A DNA stretch of 64,000 nucleotides from positions 1-64,000 of the forward strand of contig DASXUX010000038.1 in assembly GCA_036504595.1 (NCBI GenBank), written 5' to 3'. A program made the position numbers and the translations under genes. The notes below the pieces were generated by a model, which saw only the letters and a program-made list of their open reading frames with translations, ran no database searches and was not told the origin of the DNA. How positions within the stretch are numbered: the first letter of the stretch is position 1; every line of letters starts with the position of its first letter. This DNA is from DASXUX01 sp036504595. Its GTDB lineage: Bacteria; Planctomycetota; SZUA-567; H5-PLA8. Positions 25,534 through 34,354 of the stretch are shown in pieces.

Positions 25534-28500
25534 TTAGTCCAAGTTGAACTGTTTCTTGGCGAGCGTGTAGTAGCGCCCCTTTAGCGCGACCAGTTCATCA
25601 TGCGTGCCTTTTTCCATGACGGCTCCATTTTCGCAGAAGCAGATGAAGTCGGCATCGCGGATGGTGCTGAGGCGATGCGCGATGGCGATGGAGGTGCGGC
25701 CGGACATGATCGACTTCATGTTCTGTTGAATGCGCTGCTCCGACTCGTTGTCCAGAGCGCTGGTTGCTTCGTCGAAGATCAGGATCTTCGGCCGGCGGTA
25801 GAGCGCGCGGGCAATGCAGATACGCTGCCGCTGGCCGCCGGACACCTTCACGCCCTTTTCGCCCAGCATCGTCTGATATCCCAGCGGCAGTCGCACGATG
25901 AAATCGTCGGCGCTCGAGAGCCGCGCAGCCTCCCGGACGGCGTTCATGTCCGGTTCCGTATCGCCCAGCGCGATGTTGCCAGCGACCGTATCGGAGAACA
26001 GGAAGCTGTCCTGGAGCACGACGCCGACCTGCCGCCGATAATTGACCAGGTCCAATGCGGTGATGTCCTTGCCGTCGATGAGGCATTCGCCGGAGGTCGG
26101 CATGTTGAAGCCGAGCACCATCTTGATGACGGTGCTCTTGCCGCAGCCGCTGGGGCCGACCAACGCGACGCTTTGGCCGGGATCGATCGTCAGATTGAAG
26201 TTATTCAAGATCAGCGGCGACTCTTCACCGCCATAACGGAACTTGATGTTGCGGAATTGAATGCGTCCCTCGCACTTGCTCATAATGGTCGGCATTCTCT
26301 CCGGCACCACGATCGGCAACTGCTCCGGCTTGACGTTGTTGATGTCGTTGACGCGGTCCATGGCGATGCGAATTTCGGAGAAGCTGTTGAACAAGCCGAC
26401 GAACTGCATGATCGGTGCCATCACGGAGCCCATCAGCATGTTGAAGCCCATCAATTCGCCGATGCTCATCTTGTTGTCCATGACTTCGTTCGCGCCGTAC
26501 CACAGGATGGCGATGGACGCGCTCAGGTTGATGAGCTGGCTGGCGGTGTCGAAGAGCAGGCTGATTTTGGACTGCTTGTAGCTCATGTTGACGCGTTCGA
26601 CGAAGGCATTCTCCCATCGCGCGCGCGCCCAATATTCGTTTCCGGTGGACTTGATCGCCTCCACACCGGACAGCGATTCGATCAAGCTGGATTGCTGCGC
26701 GGAGTTGCTCAGGAATATTTCGTTGGCGACATTCTTGATGCGCGGCGTGAAGAACAGCGTGTTGAGGATGTACAGCGGGATGAAGGCGACGACCCACATC
26801 GTCAGCGTCTTGCTGTAAATCACCATCATCATGAAGTAGATGATCAGCATCAGCGTGTTCAAAATGATGGTGATCGTTGAGCCGGCGAGGATGCCGCGGA
26901 TCTTCTGGTTTTCGGCGAAGCGCGTCAGGATATCGCCGATCTGCCGGCCCTGGAAGAAGCGCATCGGCAGGCTGAGGATGTGGCGGTAGAACTCCGCCAT
27001 CAGATTCAAATCCACCCTCGATATGGTGTGCGCGATCAGCAAGTTCTGCGCGGACGATGTGATCAACTTGAAGATCGCCGTCAGCGCCATGCCGACGAGC
27101 ATCATGTTCAGCAGGCCGCGGTCGCGGTACACAACGACCTTGTCCACGATGTTCTGCACGAACAGCGGCGTCGCCAGGCTGAGGATGTTCATGACCAGCG
27201 CGGCGATGAGCGCCTCGGCAAAGTGCCACTTGTACGGCAGCAGGTAGGCGACGAAGCGCGCCCATGGGTTCGCGGGCGGTTCGAGCGAGCGGAACTTCTG
27301 GGTGGGCTCGACGACGATGACCACTCCGTCCCAGCCGGTCTCAAACTCCTTGCGGTTGATCTTGCGAATGCCCTTCTCAGGATCGGCGACCGTCACTGCC
27401 AGATCGCCCACCGAGTAGAGGACCATGTAGTGGTAGTTTTCCCACAGCACGATCAGCGGGCGTTCGAGGAGGGAAAGCTGTTCGTATTTGACTTTGTACG
27501 GCTTCGCGCGGAAGCCCATCGCTTCGGCTGCGTTGCAGACATCGGGCAGCGTGGCTTCCGTCGCATGGATATTCGCGATCTCGCGAATCTGGCCGAGCGT
27601 GAAATTGCGGCCGTAATGCTGCGTGATCATGGCCAGGCACGCAGGCGCGCATTCCGATTCGCTGTGCTGATACGTGACGCGGAACGACTCAATCTTCTTC
27701 TCAGGGGCGCCGGCCTTGAATTCGGCTTCAGTGACCGCGTCGATCTTGATACGCATATCGACGCCTTCGGCGCGCTTGATGGACGAGGCTTGTGCTCTTT
27801 CACGTTCCTTAAGCTGGCGGATGCGCTGCTCGATGCGCTCCTTCAGTTCGGAGTTCGTCTGGAGGATCTTCTGCACTTCGGGCTGGCGGATGACCAGGAC
27901 GGTCACGTCAGTCACGGCGTGCGCGGAATAGGCCTGGGGCGCGCTGGTCATCGCGGCCTCTTCGCCAATGATGCTGCCTTTGCCGACTTTTTCGAGGACC
28001 ACGGTGCCTTCGACCATATCCCGAACCAGTTCGACGGCGCCGCTTTCAATGAAATACATGCGCGCATCTTCGTCGTTCTGCTTGAAGACGAACTTGCCCT
28101 GCGGGATCTTCTTCACGCCGATGTTGTTCAGGATTTCGGCGGCCAGTTCGGGGCTGTAGGTCGCGGTGCCGAGGATTCCGCGCAGGCGCTTGCGCAATTC
28201 CACGACGCCAACCTGCTTTTGAAGATGTTGTTCGAGCGCCGGATTTTTCTGCACAAACTCGCGCAGTTTCTTTGCCGGCAATTTGATGAGGATCGCATCG
28301 GTAGAGGCGACAATCTGGTGCTCCCAGTTGGCGTCCTTCAGGAGTGCGATTTCGCCGAACGTGCTGTCCTCAGGTTGTTCGCCGAGGCTGACGCGGCGGC
28401 CTTCCTCGTTGATGCCCTTGAGGCGCACCTTGCCGGAGTAGACGGAGTAGATGCCGGTCATCGGCTGGTTCGCCTCAGCGATGACGTCGCCAGCATTGTA

Positions 28501-28611
28501 CTGTTCGACCTCGAACAGCGGCTCCAGCCCTTTCTTGCCTTCTTCGGTCAAGCGGCTGAAGATGAAGTGAGTGTCGAGAACCTTGCGAATGGCTTCATTT
28601 TTCGTCGGCAT
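25534..28611 (-). CDS. Peptidase-containing ABC exporter with two cyclic-nucleotide domains
   Basis: 1025 aa. Two cNMP-binding-like domains (about 15-135 and 155-265; PRAA-type arginine motif not evident) precede a C39 peptidase at 310-440. Its catalytic set is intact: Gln315, Cys321 (SECAPACLAM), His394 (NYHYMVLY), Asp410 (VADPEKG). The membrane domain spans about 455-760. The nucleotide-binding domain has Walker A GPSGCGKST (819-827), signature VSGGQRQR (923-930) and ILIFDEATSALD (943-954). C39 exporters cleave double-Gly leaders while secreting peptides; cNMP-C39-ABC fusions are known from SunT/HetC-like cyanobacterial exporters. It lies just downstream of the HlyD-like gene, with which it should form the inner-membrane part of a type I system. 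Confidence 0.93.
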   Translation of the reverse strand: MPTKNEAIRKVLDTHFIFSRLTEEGKKGLEPLFEVEQYNAGDVIAEANQPMTGIYSVYSGKVRLKGINEEGRRVSLGEQPEDSTFGEIALLKDANWEHQIVASTDAILIKLPAKKLREFVQKNPALEQHLQKQVGVVELRKRLRGILGTATYSPELAAEILNNIGVKKIPQGKFVFKQNDEDARMYFIESGAVELVRDMVEGTVVLEKVGKGSIIGEEAAMTSAPQAYSAHAVTDVTVLVIRQPEVQKILQTNSELKERIEQRIRQLKERERAQASSIKRAEGVDMRIKIDAVTEAEFKAGAPEKKIESFRVTYQHSESECAPACLAMITQHYGRNFTLGQIREIANIHATEATLPDVCNAAEAMGFRAKPYKVKYEQLSLLERPLIVLWENYHYMVLYSVGDLAVTVADPEKGIRKINRKEFETGWDGVVIVVEPTQKFRSLEPPANPWARFVAYLLPYKWHFAEALIAALVMNILSLATPLFVQNIVDKVVVYRDRGLLNMMLVGMALTAIFKLITSSAQNLLIAHTISRVDLNLMAEFYRHILSLPMRFFQGRQIGDILTRFAENQKIRGILAGSTITIILNTLMLIIYFMMMVIYSKTLTMWVVAFIPLYILNTLFFTPRIKNVANEIFLSNSAQQSSLIESLSGVEAIKSTGNEYWARARWENAFVERVNMSYKQSKISLLFDTASQLINLSASIAILWYGANEVMDNKMSIGELMGFNMLMGSVMAPIMQFVGLFNSFSEIRIAMDRVNDINNVKPEQLPIVVPERMPTIMSKCEGRIQFRNIKFRYGGEESPLILNNFNLTIDPGQSVALVGPSGCGKSTVIKMVLGFNMPTSGECLIDGKDITALDLVNYRRQVGVVLQDSFLFSDTVAGNIALGDTEPDMNAVREAARLSSADDFIVRLPLGYQTMLGEKGVKVSGGQRQRICIARALYRRPKILIFDEATSALDNESEQRIQQNMKSIMSGRTSIAIAHRLSTIRDADFICFCENGAVMEKGTHDELVALKGRYYTLAKKQFNLD

Positions 28612-28663
28612 ACCGGCAAAGACTCCTTAGTTAGTCGCGAGGGTACGTGCAGGCTCCTGCAAC

Positions 28664-30184
28664 TCACTCTGCAAACCAGTTCTTCAACGGTCCGAAAATG
28701 TTGACGATGAGCGGCTTCTGCTTGGTCCTGATCTCGGCAAAGCCCTGCAGGCCAAGAGTCAGATCCCTGCGCTTTTCGTTCGGTCCAGGATTCTCGTTCT
28801 TGCTGATGAAGGTGCTGTTGGGGTCGAACTTGATTCGGACCTCGTACGTGGATTCCTGGCCTTTGACTTCACTGGGGCGAATCGCGATGTCGGATACCCG
28901 GCCTTTGAACGTGCGCCAATCCTGGAACGGATAGGCGTCGTACTTGATCTGCACTTCCTGGTCCCTTTCGACGCGGCCGCAGTCGCGGTTCTGGATCATG
29001 ATCGTGCCGTACTTCGGTTCGGTGTCCTTGACGATCGTGAAGAGCACTTCGCCGGCCGAGACCTGCTGGCCGGCCTTGACATAGACGTTCGTCACGGTTC
29101 CGCCGAAGGTGCCGCTGCTGACTTTGCAGAGTTCGCCTTCATAGTTGACGCCGAACTGGCTGAGGGCGCCGGTCTGCTTGATCTTTTCTTCGACCGCATC
29201 GCGTTCCTTTTTCAGCTTTTCAATGTCGCGGCCCATGACACTGTTGGCGCGCTCGATATCGGCTTTCAACTGGTCAACGCGTTCACGGATGCTGTTGCGC
29301 TCGGCGTTGTGCTGGTAGTTCTTCTGCTCCCATTGGTTCTGCAGGCGCTTGGGTTCGTCCTGCGCCTGCTGCAATTCCAGTTCGATCGTCGCGATATTCG
29401 TAATCGCCTTGTTCACTTCGCTCTTGGCGTCTTCGAGTTGCTTGTCGGCGGCGTCTTTTGTGTCTTGGAGCGGGCGCACAGCCGTGATGGTGGACAACTG
29501 CCTCTTCATCAGGTCCATTTCTTCGTCCAGACGCTTCTTGGCATTGTCGGCTCGCACTTTTGCAGCGTCCACGTTGCGTTTGAGGTCGGCGACGGTCAGC
29601 CGCGCGGTGTTGAGCTTGTTTTCGACGGCGGCCACTTTCTTGCCGGCATCGGCCTTGCTGCCATCTAGAGCGGCCTTCTCGTTTGCGATGCGTTCAGTCA
29701 GTTCCTGGTCCTTCTGTTTGTATTCGTCCAGGGAGATCTTCATGCCGGAGATCCGCTGCTCCTGGTCTTTCTGGTCCTTGCCGGCATACTTCATCGCGTC
29801 GTCGATCTTCTCCAACTGGTGCTTGAGTTGATCGCTTTCCGAATCCTCCATCGCACCGCGCTTGAACTGGATATCGACCAGCGAGGTGTACGCTTTGACC
29901 TCGCTGCCTTCGGTGACGTAAACCTGCGTGATGTAGCCGCCGCGCGGCGCCTGCACGCGCGTGTAGTCGGCCTTGACCTCCATGCGGCAGGTGACGTACT
30001 CGCCCACCTTGTACATGAAAGAGAAGATCAGCCCGGTGAACGTGACCAGGAACACGATGTAGATCGGGCCACGCAGGACGAAACTCGGCGCCGAATACAA
30101 CAGACGCGCGGCTTTCATGGTATGCGCGACGTCCTGGACCGGCATTTGGACGACTCGCGATGGAGCTGACTGCGGCTCAGCCAT
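28664..30184 (-). CDS. HlyD-like membrane-fusion protein with long coiled coil
   Basis: 506 aa from the ATG at 30184, chosen for the AGGAGG 6 nt upstream. One transmembrane helix near residues 43-62 (YIVFLVTFTGLIFSFMY). A split biotinyl-lipoyl-like domain appears as VQAPRGGYITQVYVTEGSEV and then, about 270 residues later, GTVTNVYVKAGQQVSAGEVL. Between them is a long Lys/Glu-rich coiled coil (about residues 120-360), the hairpin that reaches the outer-membrane TolC channel. Its unusual length matches the long TolC-like proteins in this locus. It precedes the C39 exporter by 52 bp. Confidence 0.9.
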   Translation of the reverse strand: MAEPQSAPSRVVQMPVQDVAHTMKAARLLYSAPSFVLRGPIYIVFLVTFTGLIFSFMYKVGEYVTCRMEVKADYTRVQAPRGGYITQVYVTEGSEVKAYTSLVDIQFKRGAMEDSESDQLKHQLEKIDDAMKYAGKDQKDQEQRISGMKISLDEYKQKDQELTERIANEKAALDGSKADAGKKVAAVENKLNTARLTVADLKRNVDAAKVRADNAKKRLDEEMDLMKRQLSTITAVRPLQDTKDAADKQLEDAKSEVNKAITNIATIELELQQAQDEPKRLQNQWEQKNYQHNAERNSIRERVDQLKADIERANSVMGRDIEKLKKERDAVEEKIKQTGALSQFGVNYEGELCKVSSGTFGGTVTNVYVKAGQQVSAGEVLFTIVKDTEPKYGTIMIQNRDCGRVERDQEVQIKYDAYPFQDWRTFKGRVSDIAIRPSEVKGQESTYEVRIKFDPNSTFISKNENPGPNEKRRDLTLGLQGFAEIRTKQKPLIVNIFGPLKNWFAE

Positions 30185-30441
30185 GACAGGCCTCCTGATA
30201 GGTTTGCGATTCACTTACGGCCGTGAACTCGGGACACCAGAGAATAACCCGTCCCGGCGAGCACGCTAACAAAAAACAACCCACTTGCGCGGCCCGCGCT
30301 CGTCCAGCATGCAGCGACATCCAGAATTCATGCGCTCGAAACCAAAAGTCGAATTCTGACGCTGCAAGCGTAAGCACACGTTAACACTCCTGCACGCTTC
30401 AGTTTGCGCCAAACGAACGGCGCGAACACAAGCGTGCCACC
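30185..30441. promoter_or_regulatory. Intergenic region with repeated CAAGCGT motif
   Basis: 257 bp upstream of the HlyD-exporter genes. CAAGCGTAAG occurs at 30365-30374 and ACACAAGCGT at 30426-30435; the merged word ACACAAGCGTAAG occurs at 32526-32538 upstream of the sigma-54 activator gene. These could be activator-binding sites. I found no clean GG-N10-GC sigma-54 promoter. Confidence 0.3.
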
Positions 30442-31200
30442 TCAGCGCGGCTTCTCGAAACGCGAAGCGGCGATCGAACGCTGCAGCCAATCCCGGAAGA
30501 GCTTGTCCGCCAGCTCCTTGCGCAACGCGTGGGTCAATTCGGCTTCACGGACGCTATCCACCTTGTAGAGCGCCCAGAAGCTGTTTTCGGTAAAGGGTCC
30601 GAGCACGTCGCCGACGCGCGCGCTAAATACAGATTCCTCGATCTTGGCAGCGAGCATGCGGCGGCGCACGGTGCCCAGGTAACCGCCGGCGGCTCGCGTG
30701 TGCTCCTCCATCGAGTGGCGGCGCGCCAAGTCGTGAAAGCTTTCGCCGGCCAGACAGCGGTCCAGCAGGTCTTTGGCCGTGACCGGGGAAGCGCACACGA
30801 TGCGCGACAGAGACACGGTCTTCATCTGTTCGCGATTCGTGTTGAAGTAATCCTGGACGTCCTGGTCCTGGATCACTCGCGCGCGGATGCGGATCAGCAG
30901 CAGTTCGCGGCGCGCGATCTGGTTCCACTGTTCGAGGGTGACTCCATTCGCCCGGCAGTAGGCGGCCAGGTCTTCGGCGCGCGGCAGCCGGTCGTAGCGA
31001 CGTTTGGCGGACGCGTAGTCCTGAAACTCCGCTTCGCTGGGTTCGACGCCCAGTTCGCGCGCCTTGTCCTGGATGACTTCCATTTCAACCAGGCGGCAGA
31101 CGGCATCGCGAAAGACGCCCGAAGCCTTCAGGTAGATGAGCACATCCTGGACGTTGATCTTCCTGCCATTGACGACGATCAGCGTATCCTGCATTTCCAT
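30442..31200 (-). CDS. PpiC/SurA-like peptidyl-prolyl isomerase
   Basis: A 252-aa protein with no signal peptide. Residues 1-120 form a SurA-type helical domain (YLKASGVFRDAVCRLVEMEV). Residues of about 125-220 resemble a parvulin domain: FHDLARRHSMEEHTRAAGGY, then IEESVFSARVGDVLGPF and FWALYKVDSV. Such proteins are found beside HlyD and C39 exporters, where they are thought to chaperone the exported polypeptide; the missing signal fits a cytoplasmic role before export. 16 bp downstream of the sigma-54 activator gene, so probably co-transcribed. Confidence 0.82.
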   Translation of the reverse strand: MEMQDTLIVVNGRKINVQDVLIYLKASGVFRDAVCRLVEMEVIQDKARELGVEPSEAEFQDYASAKRRYDRLPRAEDLAAYCRANGVTLEQWNQIARRELLLIRIRARVIQDQDVQDYFNTNREQMKTVSLSRIVCASPVTAKDLLDRCLAGESFHDLARRHSMEEHTRAAGGYLGTVRRRMLAAKIEESVFSARVGDVLGPFTENSFWALYKVDSVREAELTHALRKELADKLFRDWLQRSIAASRFEKPR

Positions 31201-31216
31201 GATGAGGGTCTCGGCG

Positions 31217-32494
31217 TCAGCGGTACAGTTTCGGTTTCAACTTCAGTTTTTCCAGCACCTGATAAACGCGGGATGGCGAGAGCTGCGTCTCGTCGCAAAT
31301 CGTCTTGATGCTGCCTTTGTGCTTCTTCAACAGCTCCACCCAGTACGTCAGTTCGGCGCGCCGCAACACCGTGGTCCGGCTGCCGGATTCCAGCTCAGGC
31401 GGGCCGGACAGGGCGGCGGTCTCTCCTCGCAAGCGCAGGGGCAGTTCCGAACGCATGATGGGGTGATCCGGATTGCCCACGCAGGCCATGTACTGAGCGA
31501 TGTTCTTAAGCTCGCGGATATTTCCGGAGAAGTCGTAAACACTGTGGAGGAAATGGCGCAGTTCGGAATCGATGCGCGGCATCCTCTTGTTCTGGCGCGC
31601 GCAAGCTTCCTGCAGGAAGTACTCCAGAAGCACCGGGATCTCATCGCGGCGCTCCCGCAGCGGCGGAAGATACAGCGGGCACATGTTGATGCGGTAGAAG
31701 AGATCCTCGCGGAAGGTGCCTTGCCGCACCATGGTTTCGAGATTTCGATTGGTGGCGGCGATGACGCGGACGTTCACGTTGCGGGTCTGGTCGGAGCCGA
31801 CGCGCTGAAGTTCGCCGACTTCCAGCACGCGGAGCAGTTTGACCTGGGCGAAGGGTTCCAGTTCACCGATTTCGTCGAGGAAGATGGTGCCCTCGCTGGC
31901 CTCCTCAAACTTACCCTTGCGGTCGGACGATGCACCAGTGAAGGCGCCTTTGACGTGGCCGAAGAGTTCCGATTCGATGACGCCCGGGGGAAAAGCGCCG
32001 CAGTTGACCGCGACAAATTTCTTGCGCCGGCTGTTCTGATGGATGATGCGAGCGAACAACTCCTTGCCCGTGCCGGTCTCGCCTTCAAGCAAGATGGTCA
32101 GGCTGGTGGGCGCCACATTGCCGATCACCTTCAGGATGTTCTGGATCTCTGGGCTGTGCCCAATGATTCCTTCGACAACAAGGTCGTCTTTGACGGCTTG
32201 GGGCACGTCCTTGACCGGGTGATCCTCCTCGACGGCACTGCGGAGCTGGGTGCTGCTCACGTCAATGAAGGCGCTGCGGAGGATATCGAGTTCCTGAAAG
32301 AGGGCGTCCCGATCGCGCTCGCTGAGGGCGGCGTTTTCGATGAGCTTAATTTTGAGGGATTCGATTCGGGCGATGTTCTCGTTGACCAGTTCGCGCAAGT
32401 CAGCCACGCCAGGCTGGCGATAACCCAACCCCTGCCAGGACGATGGCTGGTACTGAAAATCTTCGGTGATGGGGTCCGAAGGGGAGGTCATCAC
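31217..32494 (-). CDS. Sigma-54-dependent transcriptional activator
   Basis: A 425-aa bacterial enhancer-binding protein. The N-terminal 105 residues are helical, with no receiver or GAF signature. The AAA+ core has Walker A GETGTGKE (138-145), GAFTGA (183-188), which contacts sigma-54, Walker B TIFLDEIGE (203-211), and the downstream FREDLFYRIN. The C-terminus ends in a Fis-like HTH (GSIKTICDETQLSPSRVYQV). It therefore remodels RNA polymerase-sigma-54 at promoters it binds. Its place between the exporter genes and the divergent repeat-protein gene suggests it controls this locus. Confidence 0.93.
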   Translation of the reverse strand: MMTSPSDPITEDFQYQPSSWQGLGYRQPGVADLRELVNENIARIESLKIKLIENAALSERDRDALFQELDILRSAFIDVSSTQLRSAVEEDHPVKDVPQAVKDDLVVEGIIGHSPEIQNILKVIGNVAPTSLTILLEGETGTGKELFARIIHQNSRRKKFVAVNCGAFPPGVIESELFGHVKGAFTGASSDRKGKFEEASEGTIFLDEIGELEPFAQVKLLRVLEVGELQRVGSDQTRNVNVRVIAATNRNLETMVRQGTFREDLFYRINMCPLYLPPLRERRDEIPVLLEYFLQEACARQNKRMPRIDSELRHFLHSVYDFSGNIRELKNIAQYMACVGNPDHPIMRSELPLRLRGETAALSGPPELESGSRTTVLRRAELTYWVELLKKHKGSIKTICDETQLSPSRVYQVLEKLKLKPKLYR

Positions 32495-32595
32495 TCGTAT
32501 CCTTCAGCAGGCAGTGGAACGGCTCACACAAGCGTAAGTTCATGTCCAATCTAAATTTGCATGTCAGAACCGCTTCCCTAATCTGTGCAAGCTGG

Positions 32596-32608
32596 GCGGA
32601 AATTCCGC
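32596..32608. promoter_or_regulatory. 13-bp palindrome in the divergent control region
   Basis: GCGGAAATTCCGC lies between the sigma-54 activator gene and the repeat-protein gene. Its symmetry suits a dimeric regulator. It is followed on the plus strand by six T, but the loop is too short for a terminator. Confidence 0.3.
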
Positions 32609-32718
32609 TTTTTTAAGGGCCAAGGAGCCAGTGGCAGAATACTCCCACGCGGAAACTTGTCAAGAAGACGGAATGAACGGCCGCGTGTTAAGTTTTGGTA
32701 TTCCATCAAAGTTCAGGG

Positions 32719-32746
32719 TTGACAATCATGGACGCGATGTTAGACC
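32719..32746 (+). promoter_or_regulatory. Candidate promoter of the repeat-protein gene
   Basis: A perfect TTGACA (32719-32724) is followed after 16 bp by TAGACC (32741-32746), a weak -10. This leaves a 5' leader of about 95 nt before the start codon at 32849. Confidence 0.35.
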
Positions 32747-32848
32747 ACTGTCAGCTTCAGAGGTAGGGTAGAAAACGCCAGAACCGGGTTGTGCCGCCTA
32801 GGGTGGTGGCCACGGAGAGGAGAAACGGTCTAGAAAAGGGGGACAGCA

Positions 32849-33313
32849 ATGTCTAGGAAGTCTTTGTCCATCGTTGCGAACGAAGCCACCAAGCGAGTGC
32901 TTGGTCAACTGGGCAGCCCACTCGTCCAGGTCGCGGTAAAAGGCAAAGTGGTGAAGCAAAAGGGCGGCAACGTGCTCGTTATCGAGAATGTCTCGACCTC
33001 TAAGAGCACGACTCTGCCGATCATTGCAAACGCCTGCTGCAAGAAGGCCTTGTCCGAAATGGCCGGGTCGGAATCGCACGACGTCACACTGCTCGGCCGC
33101 GTGATCACCACCGGCGGATCCAACGTCCTGCTCCTCGATCGCGTCGGCAAGGCCCAGTCACTGCCGATCGTCGCCAATGAAGCCACCCGCAAGCTGCTGG
33201 CCGACCTGGCTGCCGATGCGGAAGGCGAAGTGACCGTGAAGGCCCGCGTTGTTGAGTCCGGCGGAAACAAGATCCTGATGCTGGCCAGCGACAAGGGCGC
33301 AAAGAGGAAGTAA
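32849..33313 (+). CDS. Triple-repeat protein, possible cargo of the export system
   Basis: A 154-aa basic protein consisting of three repeats of about 49 residues. Each begins with a helix of the type SLPIVANEATRKLL and continues with strands VTVKARVV, x-x-GGN, KILML. Repeat 2 has ANACCKKAL and ITTGGSNVLLL; repeat 1 has VANEATKRVL and KQKGGNVLVI. There is no signal peptide or transmembrane helix. The strand pattern V-x-V-x-G-x-V-V recalls small OB-like beta units. It has its own strong RBS (GGGGGA), own terminator and is transcribed alone, away from the exporter genes. Its position in the middle of a secretion locus makes it a cargo or structural candidate. I recognise no family. Confidence 0.75.
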   Translation: MSRKSLSIVANEATKRVLGQLGSPLVQVAVKGKVVKQKGGNVLVIENVSTSKSTTLPIIANACCKKALSEMAGSESHDVTLLGRVITTGGSNVLLLDRVGKAQSLPIVANEATRKLLADLAADAEGEVTVKARVVESGGNKILMLASDKGAKRK

Positions 33314-33335
33314 GTTGAGTATTCCCTCAAAAATG

Positions 33336-33366
33336 AACACCCCTGCCGCATGGCAGGGGTGTTTTT
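33336..33366 (+). terminator. Rho-independent terminator
   Basis: Perfect 12-bp stem AACACCCCTGCC/GGCAGGGGTGTT with a GCAT loop, followed by T residues, 23 bp after the stop of the repeat-protein gene. The strongest terminator in the window. Confidence 0.92.
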
Positions 33367-33388
33367 GTATCATCAGAACTTCGTGACC

Positions 33389-34189
33389 TCAGACCTTGAC
33401 CTGGGTCTTCACCTTTGCGCTGGAATGGACCTCAATCGACTTGGCATAGCGAACGGTTTCAATCTCGCAATCTGCGCCAATCTTCACATCTTTGCCCGTC
33501 ACAGTCTTAGCCTTGGTCGCCTCAAGTTCAACGCTAGTGCCCTCGATCGATTCGGTTTCCAGCGTGCCTGGAGTGCCGCCGCTGCTTATGGATACGCCGA
33601 CGCTCCCGCCTTGCGCGTGGCCGGCAATCGCGACGCCGCCACGGGCGACACTTGCCACCGCAACGCCGGCGGTGGTGTAAGACGAACTGCCCCTTCCCTG
33701 TTTGACGCTGACGTCACCACCGCGAATTGCCTGAGCGAAACACTCGCCGTTCAGTTCGATGTCGATCGTCTCGGCTCGCAGCCTTCCTGAAATGTCGAAT
33801 GCGCCACGCGAGGCGAAGTCGTCGGCATCCACATCTTCGCCCACGCTGACCGCGCCACTGAGGCGCACCTCTTCGGCTTTCAGGCGCCTGGCGACCTTCG
33901 CTGAACCAGCGGCGACGAAGCGCTTGGCTTCCACACCGCCGCTAATCTCCGCCGAACCCGAAACCTGCACTTCATCGGCCTTAACGTTTCCGGCAATGCG
34001 ACCGGCCCCAGTGACCTCCAGACGCTCAACGTCGACGTCGCCATCAACGTTTCCGGCACCCGTGATCGTCACCGACTGGTATCGCCCGCCTTTGATATTG
34101 CCGGCGATAATTCGTGGATTTTCTTTGTCCTGGCCAGCGTTGAAGAACGCTCCCATATCCGGCATGTTGGGCATTTTGGGCATCTTCAT
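33389..34189 (-). CDS. Bactofilin/adhesin-like beta-solenoid protein
   Basis: 266 aa from the ATG at 34189 (AAGGA upstream; the frame is open further but over an array). After MKMPKMPNMPDMG the protein is a series of short strands separated by Gly turns: VTITGAGNVDGDVDVERLEV, AEISGGVEAKRFVAAGSAKV and so on. This is the pattern of polymer-forming bactofilins and related right-handed beta-helices. It ends KTQVKV. It is convergent with the repeat-protein gene and downstream of the PHP gene. A cytoskeletal or scaffolding role is plausible from the family. Confidence 0.7.
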   Translation of the reverse strand: MKMPKMPNMPDMGAFFNAGQDKENPRIIAGNIKGGRYQSVTITGAGNVDGDVDVERLEVTGAGRIAGNVKADEVQVSGSAEISGGVEAKRFVAAGSAKVARRLKAEEVRLSGAVSVGEDVDADDFASRGAFDISGRLRAETIDIELNGECFAQAIRGGDVSVKQGRGSSSYTTAGVAVASVARGGVAIAGHAQGGSVGVSISSGGTPGTLETESIEGTSVELEATKAKTVTGKDVKIGADCEIETVRYAKSIEVHSSAKVKTQVKV

Positions 34190-34281
34190 GATCGCTATCC
34201 TTTGCGTAAGGGCCTCTGGCGGGTCACAGTGACACGTACACGCTCCGGCACGGCGGAAATAGAGCACTCCGGAGGCCAAAT

Positions 34282-34316
34282 CAGTAGGCAGGAGGCCGTA
34301 GGCGGGAGGCAGGAGG
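34282..34316. repeat. Heptamer array, AGGAGGC type
   Basis: Five degenerate units AGTAGGC/AGGAGGC/CGTAGGC/GGGAGGC/AGGAGGC between the bactofilin-like and PHP genes. Confidence 0.75.
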
Positions 34317-34354
34317 CCGCAGCGCGAAGGTTGGACGGCTGGAACGGCAGTCAC

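Noticed and set aside
30421..30440. TGGCACG on the minus strand as a sigma-54 -24 element upstream of the HlyD gene
   Set aside because: The required GC is not 10 nt downstream of the GG (the bases there are TT), so the -12 element is missing.
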